This document shows positions 40,189-48,415 of a DNA stretch of 64,000 nucleotides, in pieces (the stretch's first letter is position 1; every line of letters starts with the position of its first letter). Location: the NCBI RefSeq assembly GCF_051900425.1, contig NZ_JBHZGK010000011.1:33652-97651 (forward strand), read 5' to 3'. A program made the position numbers and the translations under genes. The notes under the pieces were generated by a model. It was not told the DNA's origin, made no database searches, and was given only the letters and a program-made list of their open reading frames with translations. This DNA comes from Frateuria_A sp051900425. GTDB lineage: Bacteria; Pseudomonadota; Gammaproteobacteria; Xanthomonadales; Rhodanobacteraceae.

Positions 40189-40941
40189 TTAGGACAGCAT
40201 TGCCTTCAGCAATACCGGAACCTGTGCCGTGGCGGCCGCCAGATGGGCAAAAATCTCCTCGATGCTGATTTCCGCCTCGTCCCCGCAGCCGGCGGCGAAG
40301 TTCGCCACCAGCGACAGGCAGGCGTATTGGAGCTCCAGTTCGCGCGCCAGGGCCGCCTCCGGCATGCCGGTCATGCCGACCAGGTCGCAGCCGTCACGCT
40401 TCATGCGGGCGATCTCGGCGCGCGTTTCCAGCCGCGGCCCCTGGGTGGCGCCGTAACAGCCGCCGTCGATCACCGCGATGCCCGCCCTCCCCGCCGCATC
40501 CAGCAACGCCTGCCGCAGCGAGGCGGTATAGGGCTCGCTGAAGTCGATGTGCTTGACCTCGGCGCCCTCGACGTCGCAGAAGCTGGTGGCCCGGCCATGG
40601 GTGTAGTCGATCAGCTGATCAGGCACCACCAGCGTGCGCGGGCCCATGTCGCCTCGGATGCCGCCTACCGCGTTGACGCCGATCACCCGCCGTGCACCCA
40701 GCGCGTGCAGCGCCCACAGGTTGGCGCGGTAGTTGACCCGGTGCGGCGCCAGCGTGTGGCTTTCGCCGTGGCGCGCCAGGAAGGCCAGCCGCTTGCCGGC
40801 GAAGTCGCCCAGCACCACCTCGCCCGAGGCCGGGCCGTAAGGGGTTTCCAGCGCGCGCCGGCTGACGTTCTCCAGGCCCGGGAACTGGTACAGGCCGCTA
40901 CCGCCGATGACGGCCAGGTCGATAAGGGAAGACTCTGCCAT
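40189..40941 (-). CDS. mtnP: S-methyl-5'-thioinosine / thioadenosine phosphorylase family protein
   Basis: A 250-residue purine nucleoside phosphorylase of the MTAP/MTIP branch, for salvage of methylthioadenosine products. The phosphate loop is GGSGLYQFPG near residue 14. It also has RHGESHTLAPHRVNYRANLWAL, NAVGGIRGDMGP, CYGATQGPRLETRAEI and VGMTGMPEAALARELE. NAVGGI and its surroundings favour the thioinosine-specific enzyme known from Pseudomonas, rather than the adenosine form, but that is an inference. It ends close to the cold-shock promoter region and is followed on its 5' side by a dispersed palindrome and hpt. Confidence 0.9.
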   Translation of the reverse strand: MAESSLIDLAVIGGSGLYQFPGLENVSRRALETPYGPASGEVVLGDFAGKRLAFLARHGESHTLAPHRVNYRANLWALHALGARRVIGVNAVGGIRGDMGPRTLVVPDQLIDYTHGRATSFCDVEGAEVKHIDFSEPYTASLRQALLDAAGRAGIAVIDGGCYGATQGPRLETRAEIARMKRDGCDLVGMTGMPEAALARELELQYACLSLVANFAAGCGDEAEISIEEIFAHLAAATAQVPVLLKAMLS

Positions 40942-40991
40942 GGATCAAACCCGCAAACGGAAGAGAGGAAACGGGGGCGCGGGAGGCGCCG

Positions 40992-41057
40992 TAGGGTGGG
41001 CTTCAGCCCACGATTCGCACGCTGCGGCGGGACGTCGGTGGGCTGAAGCCCACCCTA
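40992..41057. repeat. Dispersed inverted repeat, TAGGGTGGGCTTCAGCCCAC type
   Basis: Two perfect 20-base arms (40992-41011, 41038-41057) surround a 26-base loop; each arm is itself nearly palindromic (GTGGGCTTCAGCCCAC). It lies between mtnP and hpt. The hpt stop codon TAG (41055-41057 on the minus strand) is the first triplet of the element. Confidence 0.88.
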
Positions 41058-41606
41058 TGACCGCAACGCATAGATGGCCGGCAAATTGCGGCCCTGCTCG
41101 TAGTAATCCATGCCGTAACCGAACACGTAGCGGTCGGGCAGCTCCACGCCGTTGAAGTCCGAGGCGATGCCAGCCACGCAACGGTCATGCAGCTTGCGGC
41201 AGAGGCTCGCGATCAGTACGCGCCTGGCGCCGCGCTTCATGCAGTCGTCGCGCACGGCCTTGAGCGTGTGGCCCTCGTCCAGGATGTCGTCGACCAGCAG
41301 TACGGTGCGACCGGCCAGCGCCGCCTGCGGTTCGCGCAGCCAGCACAGGTCGCTGCCGGCGGTGGCGCCGCGGTAGCGGGTGGCGTGCACGTAGTCGAAC
41401 TCAAGGTCGGTGCGGATCGACAGCGCGAGCTGGCCGGCGAACATCAGCGCGCCGTTCATCACGGTCAGGAACACGGCGCGCTCGCCGTCCAGGGCGGCGT
41501 CGATGCGCCGACCGAGGTCGGCGATCACGGTTTCGAGTTCGTCGCGCTCGAACAGCACCTCGGCGTTGGCCAGCGCCTGCGCCAGCGGGGGAAGCGGAGT
41601 GGTCAT
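41055..41606 (-). CDS. hpt: Hypoxanthine-guanine phosphoribosyltransferase
   Basis: A 183-residue type I phosphoribosyltransferase for purine salvage. The PRPP-binding loop is VLLVDDILDEGHTLKAV near residue 100. The N-terminal ERDELETVIADLGRRIDAAL and the hood segment VELPDRYVFGYGMDYYEQGRNLPAIYAL are typical of hypoxanthine-type enzymes. The start overlaps the nagZ stop by four bases. The stop codon lies inside a dispersed repeat, leaving a short C-terminal end (YALRS). Confidence 0.94.
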   Translation of the reverse strand: MTTPLPPLAQALANAEVLFERDELETVIADLGRRIDAALDGERAVFLTVMNGALMFAGQLALSIRTDLEFDYVHATRYRGATAGSDLCWLREPQAALAGRTVLLVDDILDEGHTLKAVRDDCMKRGARRVLIASLCRKLHDRCVAGIASDFNGVELPDRYVFGYGMDYYEQGRNLPAIYALRS

Positions 41607-42619
41607 GCGTTTCCTTCGGGTTCGTGCAGCGCGGTAACGCGTGCGATGAAGCGGTCGCGCTGCGGATTGTCCAGGAGGCCCTCCCAGGTCGCGCCGATGG
41701 CGCCACGCAGCGGTGCGAGGCGCTCCACGGCGTCGTCGGCCAGGGGCGGCAATGCGGCGATCGCCTCATCCACCACCTCGGGGAAGCAGGCCAGCACCAG
41801 GTCGCAGCCGGCGGCCAGGTGGGCTTTCACCCGCGCGCCCACGCCACCGGCGGCGCCCGCTGCGGCCATGCTGATGTCGTCGCTGATGACGATGCCGCCG
41901 AAGCCCAGTTCGCCACGCAGGATGTCCTCGATCCAGATGCGCGAGAAGCCGGCCGGACGGTCGTCGACCGCCGGGTAGATCACGTGCGCCATCATTACCG
42001 CCTCGGCATGCGCCTCGACCGCCTCGGCGAACGGACGCAGGTCGGCGTCGCGGATGGCTTCCAGCGGGCGTGGATCGACCGCCTGCGCCTTGTGCGTGTC
42101 GGCAGCCACCGAACCGTGGCCGGGGAAGTGCTTGAGCACCGCCGCCATCCCGCCCAGGTGCATGCCGCGCACGTAGGCCTGGGCAAGTTCGCCGGCGATC
42201 GCCGGGTCCGCGTGGAACGCGCGCGGGCCGATCGCCGCGCTGCCGCGGGCGAGGTCCACGACGGGAGCGAAGCTGAAATCCACGCCGCAGGCGCGCAGCT
42301 CGCTCGCCATGACCCAGGCATGCTCCTCGGCCAGACGGACGGCATCGTCCGGATCGCGCGCATAGGCGGCTCCGATCCTCGACAGCGCGGGCAGCCGGGT
42401 GAAACCCTCGCGGAAGCGCTGCACCGGGCCGCCTTCCTGGTCGACCGCTATCAGCAGGTGCTCGCCACCGGCCTGGCGGATGGATTCGGCGAGGCTCATC
42501 AGCTGCTCGCGGTTGGTGTAGTTGCGTGTGAACAGGATGACCCCCGCCACGCCCGGCGCGACCAGCCAGTCGCGCTCGCGTGGTTCGAGTTCCAGACCGG
42601 CCAGTCCGATCAGCAGCAT
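41603..42619 (-). CDS. nagZ: Beta-N-acetylhexosaminidase
   Basis: A cytosolic family 3 glycosidase (338 residues) that removes N-acetylglucosamine from anhydro-muropeptides during cell-wall recycling, feeding the AmpC induction pathway. Visible motifs are DQEGGPVQRFREGFTRLP near residue 60, KHFPGHGSVAADTHK near residue 160 (the catalytic His loop) and GGIVISDDISMAAAG (nucleophile Asp region). It overlaps hpt by four bases downstream and the CYTH gene by ten bases upstream. Confidence 0.96.
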   Translation of the reverse strand: MLLIGLAGLELEPRERDWLVAPGVAGVILFTRNYTNREQLMSLAESIRQAGGEHLLIAVDQEGGPVQRFREGFTRLPALSRIGAAYARDPDDAVRLAEEHAWVMASELRACGVDFSFAPVVDLARGSAAIGPRAFHADPAIAGELAQAYVRGMHLGGMAAVLKHFPGHGSVAADTHKAQAVDPRPLEAIRDADLRPFAEAVEAHAEAVMMAHVIYPAVDDRPAGFSRIWIEDILRGELGFGGIVISDDISMAAAGAAGGVGARVKAHLAAGCDLVLACFPEVVDEAIAALPPLADDAVERLAPLRGAIGATWEGLLDNPQRDRFIARVTALHEPEGNA

Positions 42620-43155
42620 GCCTGCTCTCCTGCGGTCCGTTCGCCGTCGGCCGCGGCGCGCTCGGCCTCGGTCCAGTGCGCGAACGGGTGCGCGACCAGG
42701 TTGACGTTGTAGTAGCGCGCCAGCGCGCTGACCTCACGGCCCAGCCAGGCCGGGCGCGGAAACGCGGCATCGGTGGCGGGAAGCTCCACCTCGGCGACTA
42801 CCAGGCCGGCGTTGTCGCCGAGGAACTCGTCGATCTCGAAGAGTGTCCCGTCGACCTCGACGTGGTGACGCACCTTCTCGAGCACACCGTCACAAAGCGA
42901 GGCCAGCATCGACTGTGCGTCCTCGAGCGGTATCGGGTATTCGAACTCGGCGCGTTCGATGCCGACGGTGGCGCTCTTGATGTTCAGCCACGCCCGCTCG
43001 CCTGCGAGGCGCACCCGCACCGAGGCGTGCGCGTGGCCCTCGTGCAGCGCCTGCGCGCCGACCAGGTAACCCTGGGCAATCTGCTCGCTGCGCACGATCG
43101 ACTGGCGCCAGATGTCGCCAGTCAACAGGAATTTGCGTTCGATCTCGGTGGCCAT
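42610..43155 (-). CDS. CYTH domain protein
   Basis: A 181-residue CYTH-fold protein. It begins MATEIERKFLLTGD, which holds the signature ExExK motif, and continues with beta-strand pairs bearing Arg and Lys (VRVRLAGERAWLNIKSA, EFEYPIPLEDA) and late acidic strands (FEIDEFLGDNAGLVVAEVELP). Members bind triphosphate in a tunnel; NE1496-like bacterial enzymes are inorganic triphosphatases. The ATG at 43155 is chosen because the fold starts there. It overlaps nagZ by ten bases and is probably the first gene of CYTH-nagZ-hpt. Confidence 0.92.
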   Translation of the reverse strand: MATEIERKFLLTGDIWRQSIVRSEQIAQGYLVGAQALHEGHAHASVRVRLAGERAWLNIKSATVGIERAEFEYPIPLEDAQSMLASLCDGVLEKVRHHVEVDGTLFEIDEFLGDNAGLVVAEVELPATDAAFPRPAWLGREVSALARYYNVNLVAHPFAHWTEAERAAADGERTAGEQACC

Positions 43156-43519
43156 CGGAAGCGGCAAGCGCAAAGCGGATCGTCAAGGATAGGCGCTGGG
43201 GGGCGTGATGGCGAGAACTGCGGCCGTACGGAGCGTTCCGTTCACCAGCCCTTGGCCGCGAGCGCGGGGAGGTGCGCCAGGCGGGAGTTCATTCCAGGCC
43301 GAGTGCCTTGGTGGTCATGCGCAAGGTCTCCCCCATCCGCCCTGCGGGCACCTTCCCCCGTAAACGGGGGGAAGGATCAAGGGGCACGGAGCGGCGGTCC
43401 CTAGCCTCCCCTCCCCCGCGAACGCGGCGCCGACATGCCGCAGACGCGCTTGCGGTCGGAATGCTTCCCTCGCCGCGAGGCCGTCGCGTCGCCCTGCCGC
43501 GAGAGAAGCCCGGTACCGC
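43156..43519. other. Intergenic stretch between the CYTH gene and rlmD
   Basis: 364 bases with no supported gene. It holds one dispersed repeat of the CCCCATCCGCCC type (43331-43379) and then GC-rich sequence with runs such as CCTCCCCTCCCCCGCG. The promoter of CYTH-nagZ-hpt should be at the left end, and rlmD ends at the right. Confidence 0.5.
43331..43379. repeat. Dispersed repeat of the CCCCATCCGCCC type
   Basis: This copy reads CCCCATCCGCCCTGCGGG and then CCTTCCCCCGT-AAAC-GGGGGGAAGG, the same plan as the copy at 1721-1771. The stem of about 11 pairs would be stable in RNA from either strand. Confidence 0.65.
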
Positions 43520-44833
43520 CTAGCGTCGCTCGAACAGCGCGATCGACTCCACGTGCGCGGTGTGGGGAAACATGTCCATCACGCCGGCGGCGGTGAGCTC
43601 GAAGCCGTGGCGATGCACCAGCAGGCCGGCATCGCGGGCCAGCGAGGCCGGGTGGCAGGAAACGTAGACGATGCGGTCGGTGCCCTTGCGCGGCAGGTAC
43701 TCCAGCACCTGCTCGGCGCCAGCCCGCGGCGGGTCGAGCAGGATCTTGTCCCACCCGGCGCGGGCCCAGGCGCTGCCGCGTTGGTCCTCGAACAGGTTGG
43801 CGACATGGAACGGCGCGTTGGCAATGCCGTTGCGGGCGGCGTTGGCGGCGGCGCGCTCGACCAGCCCGTGCTCGCCCTCGACCCCGGCGACCTCGGCCAC
43901 GCGCCGCGCGATCGGCAGGGTGAAGTTGCCCAGGCCGCAGAACAGGTCGAGCACGCGGTCGGTCGGTTGCGGATCGAGCAGCTCCATCGTCCGCGCCAGC
44001 ATGCGCCGGTTCATGCCGGCATTGACCTGCACGAAATCCAGGGGCTGGAACTCCAGCTCCACGTCGGCCAAGCCCGCCCCGGCCGGCAGCCGGAAGGTCA
44101 GTCGCGGCTGCTCGGGCCACAGCGGGTGCACGCTGCTGACGCCGCCCGGTTGCAGGTAGATCGCGAGACCGTGCGCCTTGCCGAAGGCGACCAGCGCCTG
44201 GCTGTCCCGCTCGCTCAGCGGTTTGAGGTGCCGGAACACCAGGGCGACGATGTCGTCGCCGGCGGCGAACTCGATCTGCGGGATGTCGTTGGCCGCGTCC
44301 AGGCCCCCGATCAGCTCGGCCAGCAGGCCGATCCGGCCACCGATGGCCGGGTGCACCACCTCGCAACGGCTGATGTCGGCCACGAAGCGCGGGTTGGACT
44401 CCTCGCGGAACCCCACCAGCACGCGCCCCTTCTTGGCCACCGCGCGCACCGACAGGCGGCCCTTGCGGCGATAGCCCCAGGGGGCATCGGTGAGCGGCTC
44501 AAGCCAGCGTTTGGGTTCGACCTTGCCGATCCGCGCGAAGTTGTCCGACAGCACGCGCTGCTTGGCCTGAATCTGGGCCGGCGCGTCCAGGTGCTGCAAG
44601 GAACAGCCGCCGCACTGGCCGAAGTGCGCGCACTGCGGCTCGACGCGATGCGGCGAGCGCTCGAGCACTTCGAGCGTCTCGGCTTCGTCGAAGTTGCGGT
44701 GGCGCTTGCGTATCCCCAAGCGAACCTGCTCGCCCAGCAGTGCACCGCTGACGAACACGGTCTTGCCGTCGATGCGGGCGACGCCGCGGCCGTCATGGGC
44801 CAGGTCGGTAATGGTGGCTTCGAATTCTTTCAT
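43520..44833 (-). CDS. rlmD: 23S rRNA (uracil-1939-C5)-methyltransferase RlmD
   Basis: A 437-residue SAM-dependent methyltransferase that makes m5U1939 in 23S rRNA. The N-terminal TRAM domain (residues 1-60) is followed by the 4Fe-4S cysteine cluster CAHFGQCGGCSLQHL. The methyltransferase core has VLDLFCGLGNFTLPIA (SAM loop), LLDPPRAG, and the catalytic Cys in YVSCHPASLARD near residue 390, with the general-base Glu in HVESIALF. It is probably monocistronic; the ydbH-ydbL terminator lies just upstream. Confidence 0.96.
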   Translation of the reverse strand: MKEFEATITDLAHDGRGVARIDGKTVFVSGALLGEQVRLGIRKRHRNFDEAETLEVLERSPHRVEPQCAHFGQCGGCSLQHLDAPAQIQAKQRVLSDNFARIGKVEPKRWLEPLTDAPWGYRRKGRLSVRAVAKKGRVLVGFREESNPRFVADISRCEVVHPAIGGRIGLLAELIGGLDAANDIPQIEFAAGDDIVALVFRHLKPLSERDSQALVAFGKAHGLAIYLQPGGVSSVHPLWPEQPRLTFRLPAGAGLADVELEFQPLDFVQVNAGMNRRMLARTMELLDPQPTDRVLDLFCGLGNFTLPIARRVAEVAGVEGEHGLVERAAANAARNGIANAPFHVANLFEDQRGSAWARAGWDKILLDPPRAGAEQVLEYLPRKGTDRIVYVSCHPASLARDAGLLVHRHGFELTAAGVMDMFPHTAHVESIALFERR

Positions 44834-44842
44834 GGCACTCGT

Positions 44843-44878
44843 AAAACGCCTGCGCCCGGATCGGCGACCCGGGCGCAG
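44843..44878 (-). terminator. Intrinsic terminator after the YdbL-like gene
   Basis: On the minus strand CTGCGCCCGG pairs with CCGGGCGCAG (10 perfect pairs, 9-base loop), followed by GCGTTTTACG. It lies 30 bases after the DUF1318 stop and just before the rlmD ATG, and should insulate rlmD from the ydbH transcript. Confidence 0.65.
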
Positions 44879-44907
44879 CGGTCAAACAGGGGAACGGAGG
44901 GCGCGGC

Positions 44908-45504
44908 TTACTTGCGCTTCCAGGCGCCCGAAGCGTCCTGATAATACCAGCCCGCGTGGGCGCGCTCGATCCAGCCCTTGGCGAAGGTGGCGCGGATCTG
45001 CGGCTCCCACTCGGGGTGGCCGTTGGCGCGGGCAATCTCCCGATACAACGCATTGCGGTCGCTGTTCTCGTCCGCCACGGCGGCGGTGGCCTGCGCGCGC
45101 TTGCTGAGCGGGATCTTGCCGGCATCGTGCACGGCCACCAGCCCGTCCTTCGTAAAGCCCACCGCGCCGGAGTCGAGCAGCGCCTGCAAGGTGTTCTGGA
45201 AGCGCGCCTGCATGCGACCGCGGATCGCCTCGGTGGCCGGCGTCTGCACACGGATATCGGGCGTGTCGGCATACGCGGCCGGCACCAGCAGGTCGAGCAG
45301 CATGGCCGAGGGGCGCGCCGGCTCATGGGTCTGCGGCGCGGGCTTGGTGTCCTGCGCCGGCGCGCTGCCCTGGTCGATCACCGTGCCGATGAAGCGGTCG
45401 GCGGCCTTCTGCGCGGCGGCCTCGGGAAAGTACACGTTGATCGTGACGCAACCGACCAGGGCGACCATCACGGTGGTCAGCAGGGCATAGACGAGCTTGC
45501 GCAT
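44908..45504 (-). CDS. ydbL: DUF1318 (YdbL-like) probable lipoprotein
   Basis: A 198-residue envelope protein with a DUF1318 C-terminal domain (PDIRVQTPATEAIRGRMQARFQNTLQ, GWYYQDASGAWKRK). The N-terminus is a lipoprotein signal: KLVYALLTTVMVALVGC, with Cys19 in a VALVGC lipobox. E. coli YdbL is soluble, so this form is anchored. The next residues, VTINVYFPEAAAQKAADRF, resemble the ITINM strand of the lipoprotein YnbE. The gene follows the YdbH-like gene by 23 bp. In E. coli, YdbH, YnbE and YdbL form an intermembrane lipid-transport bridge; here no separate ynbE is present. Confidence 0.85.
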   Translation of the reverse strand: MRKLVYALLTTVMVALVGCVTINVYFPEAAAQKAADRFIGTVIDQGSAPAQDTKPAPQTHEPARPSAMLLDLLVPAAYADTPDIRVQTPATEAIRGRMQARFQNTLQALLDSGAVGFTKDGLVAVHDAGKIPLSKRAQATAAVADENSDRNALYREIARANGHPEWEPQIRATFAKGWIERAHAGWYYQDASGAWKRK

Positions 45505-45527
45505 GAATGGGCTCCTGAGGGTGTGTT

Positions 45528-47549
45528 TCAGCGGACCTGCGGGCCGCCGCCTTCGGTGGCCGCCTTCAGCCGGCTCACCAGGGTGGGCCAGTCGACCTCG
45601 TGCTGGTGGCCGATGACCTGGAGGTGCGGCAAACCGCTGCCCTCGACGATAGTGTAACCGTCCCCGGTATTCTCCAGCCCGCTCATGTGGCAGACCGTGC
45701 CGACCAGCGTGCAGTTGAGGCCGATACGCGCGTAGCCGAAGGTCTTGAAGAGCTTGAGCACCGCGCCTTGCAGGCCGGCGGCGATGCCGCCGCCACCGAC
45801 GGAGGTGAGGTTGTTGACCGCGCGCTGGCTGATCCGGCCGCCTTCGTCGGCAAGCAGGTGTGCCTCGAACGCAACCGGTTGCCAGTCGACCAGGCGAAGG
45901 TTGGCGATGCTGCCGTGCAGTGGGCCGGTGATGCTGCCGAAGTCGAACACACTGGTGATCGAGCCCAGATCCAGTTGGCGGAAACCGATGTCCGCCGCCA
46001 GCACCGGGCTGGGCCCGAACGGCTGCGTCAGCGCAAGCTGGGTGATGTCCACGAAGCCGTTGAAGACGTTGACCGACAGGCCGCCGGACAACTCTACCGT
46101 GTCGTCCACCCAGCGCAGCGACGGGATCGCGCCGCCGAGCGTGCCGGGGAACTGCGGCCAGCCCATCGTCTTGCTGAAGGCGGCCATGTCCACGCCGGTG
46201 ACGGCCAGCGAGGTTTCAAGCCGCTCGCCCCTCGCGGCGGCGGGACGCCAGTCGAGCTGGCCCACGCGCACCGTGCCGCCGAGCAGGGCGACCGCCAGCG
46301 GCTGGGTCAATCCGAGCGTGCCGCCCTGGCTGCGCCACTGCGCCCTGCCCGGTCCGAACGGCAGGCGGTACAGGCGCAACCCGCGCCAACCGAGGCTGGT
46401 GGTGGGTCGATCCGTTTCCGCGGACCAGTCCAGCCCGCCGTTGAGGTCATCGACCGCCAGCCGGCCGTCGGCGGTCGCCAGGCCGAGATGGTCGGCGCTG
46501 AAGGCGAAGCCGCGCGGGCCGTCGTCGCGCAGGTCCAGGTTGCCGCTCAGGGCGCCGGTGACGCGCACCTCGTGCAGGCCCAGCGTATCGAGCCAGGCGG
46601 CCCCATAGCGGTCGTAGGCAGCGGGAAACCGGGCTTGGAAGCGCTCCAGGCGCAACTTGTCGAGGTTGCCCTTGGCATCGAAGGCCAGCGCGCCGTCCAG
46701 TTGCAGCGCATCGGCATCGTTGACGCGCAGGCGGTTGATGGCCAGCGCACCGCCCTGGCCGACCGCGGCCACGTTGAGCTGTACCGGGTGGTCGGGAAGC
46801 TTCGCGTAGATCGGGCCGAGCAGCAGCTCGCCACCGTGAAGGGTGGCATCCACGGTAAATCGCGCCGGGCCGCCCTGGGTATCGATGCCCAGCCGGCCAT
46901 TGGCATCGACGCCCTGCCCCGCCAGCGTCCCGCTGGGGCTGTCGAAGCCCACGCCATCGAGGCTGAATTCACCCGACGACTGGATGCCGTTGTCGTGCAC
47001 GTCCAGCGCCAGCTCGGCATCCAGTTGCCCGCCCGTGGGCCGGCCGGACCAGACCGTACCGAGCAATCCGGCCAGCCACTGGGCGGGAAGGTTCTTCAGT
47101 GTGATCTGCGCGTGGGTGGTCTGGTCGAGTGGAATCCAGGCGCTGGCGCTCGCCGCGGACTGGGTGATATCCGCCTGCAGGGTGTTGGCGCGTTGGTCGA
47201 TCACCAGGTGCACGTCGGAATGGCCCAGTGCCCCGCCCGGTGCCCCGCGCAGGGCGACCGCGCCGTCCAGCAACCAGCGCATCTGCAGGTCGCGCGACAG
47301 GACGCCTTCCAGGTCCAGCCCGACCCGACGCCAGCCCATCGCCGCGACGTCGGCGCGCGCGGCGTGGAGCTTCAGCGCCAGCCCGCCGTTGCCGTCCTCG
47401 CCGACGTGCAGGCTCACCTGTTGCAGCCGGACGCCGGGCACCGCAACCACCTTGGCGGTCAGGTCGACATCCGCCCAGGCGGGTCCCGTCCACGCGGCGA
47501 CGAGGAGCAGGCCCAGGCACAGCAGCAGGCGGCGGGAGGGAGGGAGCAT
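45528..47549 (-). CDS. ydbH: YdbH-like AsmA-family intermembrane lipid transport protein
   Basis: A 673-residue protein with an N-terminal hydrophobic segment (LLLCLGLLLVAAWTGPAWA) and then long repeating beta-rich stretches (QLDAELALDVHDNGIQSSGEFSLDGVGF, LQLDGALAFDAKGNLDKLRLERF). These are the repeating beta-groove pattern of AsmA-like/RBG lipid-transfer proteins. The C-terminal part (SITGPLHGSIANLRLVDWQPVAFEAHL) is the YdbH/DUF3971-like dicarboxylate-domain region. It is shorter than E. coli YdbH (about 880), so the periplasmic bridge may be shorter. It is co-transcribed with the DUF1318 gene and divergent from a REC-HPt gene 46 bp away. Confidence 0.85.
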   Translation of the reverse strand: MLPPSRRLLLCLGLLLVAAWTGPAWADVDLTAKVVAVPGVRLQQVSLHVGEDGNGGLALKLHAARADVAAMGWRRVGLDLEGVLSRDLQMRWLLDGAVALRGAPGGALGHSDVHLVIDQRANTLQADITQSAASASAWIPLDQTTHAQITLKNLPAQWLAGLLGTVWSGRPTGGQLDAELALDVHDNGIQSSGEFSLDGVGFDSPSGTLAGQGVDANGRLGIDTQGGPARFTVDATLHGGELLLGPIYAKLPDHPVQLNVAAVGQGGALAINRLRVNDADALQLDGALAFDAKGNLDKLRLERFQARFPAAYDRYGAAWLDTLGLHEVRVTGALSGNLDLRDDGPRGFAFSADHLGLATADGRLAVDDLNGGLDWSAETDRPTTSLGWRGLRLYRLPFGPGRAQWRSQGGTLGLTQPLAVALLGGTVRVGQLDWRPAAARGERLETSLAVTGVDMAAFSKTMGWPQFPGTLGGAIPSLRWVDDTVELSGGLSVNVFNGFVDITQLALTQPFGPSPVLAADIGFRQLDLGSITSVFDFGSITGPLHGSIANLRLVDWQPVAFEAHLLADEGGRISQRAVNNLTSVGGGGIAAGLQGAVLKLFKTFGYARIGLNCTLVGTVCHMSGLENTGDGYTIVEGSGLPHLQVIGHQHEVDWPTLVSRLKAATEGGGPQVR

Positions 47550-47595
47550 GTGCCATCATTCTGCCAAAGCCAGCTGAACGACATGGATTTCGTCA

Positions 47596-48336
47596 ATGAG
47601 CACAGCCGCCTTTCTGCGCCAGCCACCGCCCGCCAGCCTCCCCCTGCCCTATGTGCTGGTGGCCGACGACGACCCGGCCAGCCGCCGCTTCCTCGGTGAC
47701 GGGTTGCGCGCGCTGGGTGCGCAGGTGCACGAGTGCGCCGACGGGCAGTTGGCGCTGGCGCGCGCCGCCATCGAAACCTTCGACCTGCTGCTGCTCGACT
47801 GCCGCATGCCCGGCGCCGGCGCGCGCGACGTGCTGGCGGCCTTGCGCGCCGATGCGCAGGCTCGGTCGGCCGACACACCGGCCGTCGCGACCAGCGCCGA
47901 GGTGTCGAGCGAGGATCGCCAGCAACTGCTGGCCGCGGGCTTCAGCGAGGTGCTGCTCAAGCCCTGCGAACTGGAGGCGCTGCGCCCGCTGGTTACGCTC
48001 GCCCGCAACAGCGGTCGCCACACACCGCTGCTCGATGACGCCGCCGGACTGGTCAGCAGCGGCGACGCGGGCACGATGCAGGCGCTGCGTGGGCTGCTGC
48101 GCGAGGAACTGGCGACGCTGCTGAAGGAACTGGACCTTTTCTGTCGCGAGCCGTCACGACTGATCGACCGGCTGCACCGGCTGCGTTCGGCCTGCGGCTT
48201 CTGCGGTGCGGCCGCACTGGCGCTGCAGGCGACGCATCTGCAGCGCCAGGCGGAGGCTGACGGTTCCGTGGGCGAAGGGGCGCAGGAAAGGTTCCGCCAG
48301 ACGCTCGTCGCGACGCTGGCGGCACTGGACCGCTGA
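47596..48336 (+). CDS. Receiver-HPt two-domain signalling protein
   Basis: A 246-residue protein with two phosphorelay parts and no output domain. The receiver (residues 18-138) has ADDDPASR, phosphoacceptor Asp68 in LLLLDCRMPG, and KPCELE. The C-terminal helical half carries an HPt-like motif, LHRLRSACGFCG, with His194 spaced correctly for phosphotransfer, although Arg and Ser replace the usual Lys-Gly. It could act as a sink or shuttle between a sensor kinase and another receiver. No kinase gene adjoins it; the photosensory hybrid kinase elsewhere in the window lacks an HPt, but a link is pure speculation. Confidence 0.85.
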   Translation: MSTAAFLRQPPPASLPLPYVLVADDDPASRRFLGDGLRALGAQVHECADGQLALARAAIETFDLLLLDCRMPGAGARDVLAALRADAQARSADTPAVATSAEVSSEDRQQLLAAGFSEVLLKPCELEALRPLVTLARNSGRHTPLLDDAAGLVSSGDAGTMQALRGLLREELATLLKELDLFCREPSRLIDRLHRLRSACGFCGAAALALQATHLQRQAEADGSVGEGAQERFRQTLVATLAALDR

Positions 48337-48415
48337 GCCCCGCCACAGCTCGCATGCCGGAGGATGCCATCCGCCCGCCTTCGGACCGGTAGGCGAGGCA
48401 CCTGTCCGGCCTGAA

